Shown here: piece by piece, positions 61,940-64,000 of the stretch
How positions within the stretch are numbered: position 1 is the first letter of the stretch
Layout of the letters: every line of letters begins with the position of its first letter
DNA from: Warburgia ugandensis
Taxonomy: Eukaryota; Streptophyta; Magnoliopsida; Canellales; Canellaceae
Reading direction: 5' to 3'
NCBI GenBank assembly: GCA_035236585.1
Contig: CP141132.1
Coordinates: forward strand, 65,445,880-65,509,879
Length of the DNA: 64,000 bases
The notes under the pieces: model-generated
What the model was told of the DNA's origin: nothing
The model's input: the letters and a program-made list of their open reading frames with translations, nothing else
Database searches by the model: none
Made by a program: the position numbers and the translations under genes

Positions 61940-63489
61940 ACCCACACCAAGAGGAGTCCTGACAGCTAGATAACTTGGTCTACAATACTATAGCTCCTCC
62001 AAGGGTAGTAGTCTTCTGGTGTTATTTGTGTCACAATAGTGCTAAAACTAGGGACCACTTGATGCTTCAGTGCCCCTGTAGCTGACAAAGTTTGGCTGCA
62101 CATATTAAACAAGTTCAATCTGAAATGGAGTCTACCTCACTCAATGCCAAAATTATGTGCTCAACGGACTAGTTTGTTTCAATGTCAAGGCCATAGATTT
62201 GTGGTACCTGCAGCAATTTGGGTTCTTTTGGCTTGAAAGGAATGCTTATCTTTTCAAGCCAAGAGTAAGCCACAACTTTTCCTCAATGAGACAGTTATAA
62301 GATACGCCACAACATGGCATCTTGCTCTAAGCTTATCTCATAGTCTACTAAGTCCCACATCATAAACTGAAAATCTATTACTCAAGATATGAAGAAGAAA
62401 ATTAAATATCTTGCAAAGTGGCACCCTCCTTTGAATATGTTCAAGCTTAACTAGGTGGGACTTGTTATGGAAATCAAGGAGCGAGTGGAGCTAGAGTGTT
62501 TCTCACTAATCATTAATTAAGTTCTGTTGAAGCATGAAAGAAGGCATGACTTTGATTTGCCAATATCCCCTCTCTTCCTTTGGATATATTATGCAACATT
62601 TGTAGGTTGCATGTAGTAGCAAGAAAGGTGAGAATTGGGCTCACTTTTTTGACACATCTTCAATGATCCAAGCCATTCATAGATTCACCCTCCCTCAAGA
62701 GTGGAGGTGTCAAACTTGGCCGATGACCTGCTACCTGCACGTGTATAACCTGGGTCACTGGTTAATCAACCGTCAAAATGGCATGTAATCGGGCTCACCC
62801 ATTTATTTTGAGGGCAGCTTGGCCTGTACCCACGGTATTTTATTGAACAGTTGCCAATTTTGAAAGGATGATTTTAAGTTAACATTGTGTAGGCTGAGAG
62901 AAGAATATTTAAGGTACAACGGGACCTCCTAATCTTGGAGAGAACCAATTATGTGTTGATGGATTTGCTCTAGGAAATCCAAGTGCAGCAGGAGCAAGTG
63001 GCATTCTAAGAGATAGCTGGAGAAGATGCATTGCTACTTACAACACTTTCTTTGGCAGAAAAACTAATAATGAGAGGCTGAGTGGGTGTCACTTTGTCAG
63101 GGAATTAAAATGGGTATTGATATGGGTTTTACATGCCTACATATTTGTGGAGACTCTACATTGATGGTGAATGCTATGAGACGAGGATCAAAGACAATAT
63201 AGACAGCCATGTAACTACTGGAAGATTGCCAAAGAACCCTTCAAAGCATAACCAGCAAAATAATTCACATATATAGGAAAGCAAATGAGGTAGCAAATTC
63301 ATGGCAAAAAGGACATCAACATCAGAGACATAAAAAATACGGAATAGCTTAGCTGCCCACCTCTTAGGATTACCTTATGGAATGATCTAAGAGGAATTTT
63401 ATATGAAAGGAAATTCAAATTTTAATAATAGATGTACTATAGTTGTTTGTGTTGAATGAATCTTCGTAAAAAAAATAAAAATAAAAATG
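61940..63489 (+). mobile_element. LINE (L1-type) 3' end, decayed
   Basis: A zf-RVT-type segment (CYLCHNSAKTRDHLMLQCP, 62015-62080, then IWVLLAW-type codons near 62215) is followed by an RNase H-like domain (62950-63330) and an A-rich tail (63467-63489, after AATGAATCTTCGT). This is the order at the 3' end of plant L1-type LINEs. The endonuclease and RT were not found, so it is 5'-truncated or eroded. Confidence 0.7.
62950..63330 (+). pseudogene. LINE RNase H-like domain
   Basis: The translation reads CVDGFALGNPSAAGASGILR with the first acidic residue, a two-base insertion at about 63076, then AEWVSLCQGIKMGIDMGF with the Glu, LHICGDSTLMVNAMRRGSK with the third Asp, and HIYRKANEVANS near the end. 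The D-E-D set and the final KxNxxA motif match RNase H of plant LINEs. Several stops follow GSKTI. Confidence 0.78.
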
Positions 63490-64000
63490 AAGACACATTT
63501 TTTGAGCACATGAACCCACCGTCATAAACAGGTTGGGTACGAAATGCTCATTTTATCCCTTGTTTATTAAATGGATAATTGTACTCAAAACCATTTGACA
63601 CTTAACCAGTGACTACACCAACCATTAGTAATTGTAGGAAAAAAGATAAGCGAGGTGCAGGTCCAATATATAATTTTTTTCTTAGTTTTTCTAAGATCCA
63701 AATCATTGACATGAGTCAGCCCGAGGTAGATGGCCTGGCTACCAAAAATCAAATCTAATAGATGCATATAAGGATGGCATAATTTAGACGTGATTTTAGA
63801 CCGTCCATTTTACCATAGCAAATGGCCCAAGAAAAAAGGCCTTAAATGCATGTATCAGATCTGATCTTTGGCAGCCAAGCCATCTGCTCCATGCCGACCG
63901 ACAAACCTCCAATAAGTACAAAAAGTGTGTCCCGCCTCCTTTTTCATTCCCTCTGCCTGTGGCTCCGCCATGCCTTCAGACTATCATATAACTTCTCCTC
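63490..64000. other. No recognised gene
   Basis: Nothing supported. The last 100 bases become more GC-rich (CATGCCGACCG...CCGCCTCC), which could be the approach to a gene beyond the window. Confidence 0.3.

Overview
This is a plant nuclear window, almost certainly from an angiosperm. It is AT-rich and dominated by decayed transposable elements. The diagnostic content is a Tekay/Del-type Ty3 chromovirus, several Ty1/copia elements, a Mutator-like element (MULE), hAT and CACTA-type sequences, a LINE and an Au-type SINE, plus spliceosomal-intron plant genes. I cannot name the species. There are no bacterial operons, CRISPR arrays or rRNA genes.

Region 1 (1-8907) is one minus-strand Tekay-like LTR retrotransposon. 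Its left LTR is cut by the window edge, its right LTR is complete (6329-8907), and gag, protease, RT, RNase H, integrase and a chromodomain remnant lie between them. Stops, a frameshift and a deletion inside the integrase have killed it. Region 2 (8908-12938) has a microsatellite and no recognisable gene.

Region 3 (12948-20511) is a full MULE. It has long terminal inverted repeats (TIRs) of about 230 bp, a near-perfect 9-bp target-site duplication (TSD), a MURA-type transposase pseudogene (9 in-frame stops, no frameshift seen), two captured exons with intron from an NDR-type AGC protein kinase, and a tRNA-like sequence. Region 4 (20563-31200) holds a copia relic, a small orphan membrane-protein gene with its own TATA box and GA-rich leader (23616-23972), a MITE-like element, a 114-bp tandem duplication, an Au-SINE with TSD, and a broken copy of the RNA polymerase small subunit RPB12 gene (28323-28607).

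Region 5 (31230-52940) is the most layered part. A pseudogene of a caffeoyl-CoA O-methyltransferase-like (CCoAOMT-like) gene is split in two. Its 3' exons are at 31.2-31.7 kb and its 5' exons at 52.57-52.94 kb. Between them sits a 20.8-kb minus-strand copia element (LTRs 31779-32178 and 52291-52543), itself split by about 16.5 kb of further insertions: diverged Tekay-like LTRs, a small copia element inserted into a (GA)n tract, and an 8.5-kb composite DNA-transposon block with hAT-like ends, hairpin arrays, a Ulp1-type protease ORF and a hAT transposase C-terminus.

Region 6 (53-64 kb) contains the intact relative of that pseudogene, a five-exon CCoAOMT-like gene on the minus strand (57492-58850, 253 aa, one predicted GC-AG intron), a CT-rich repeat block and a LINE 3' end with zf-RVT and RNase H remnants. 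The only genes that look potentially functional are the CCoAOMT-like gene and, less surely, the 118-aa membrane protein. The rest is best read as transposon stratigraphy. All family calls are by eye from motifs.
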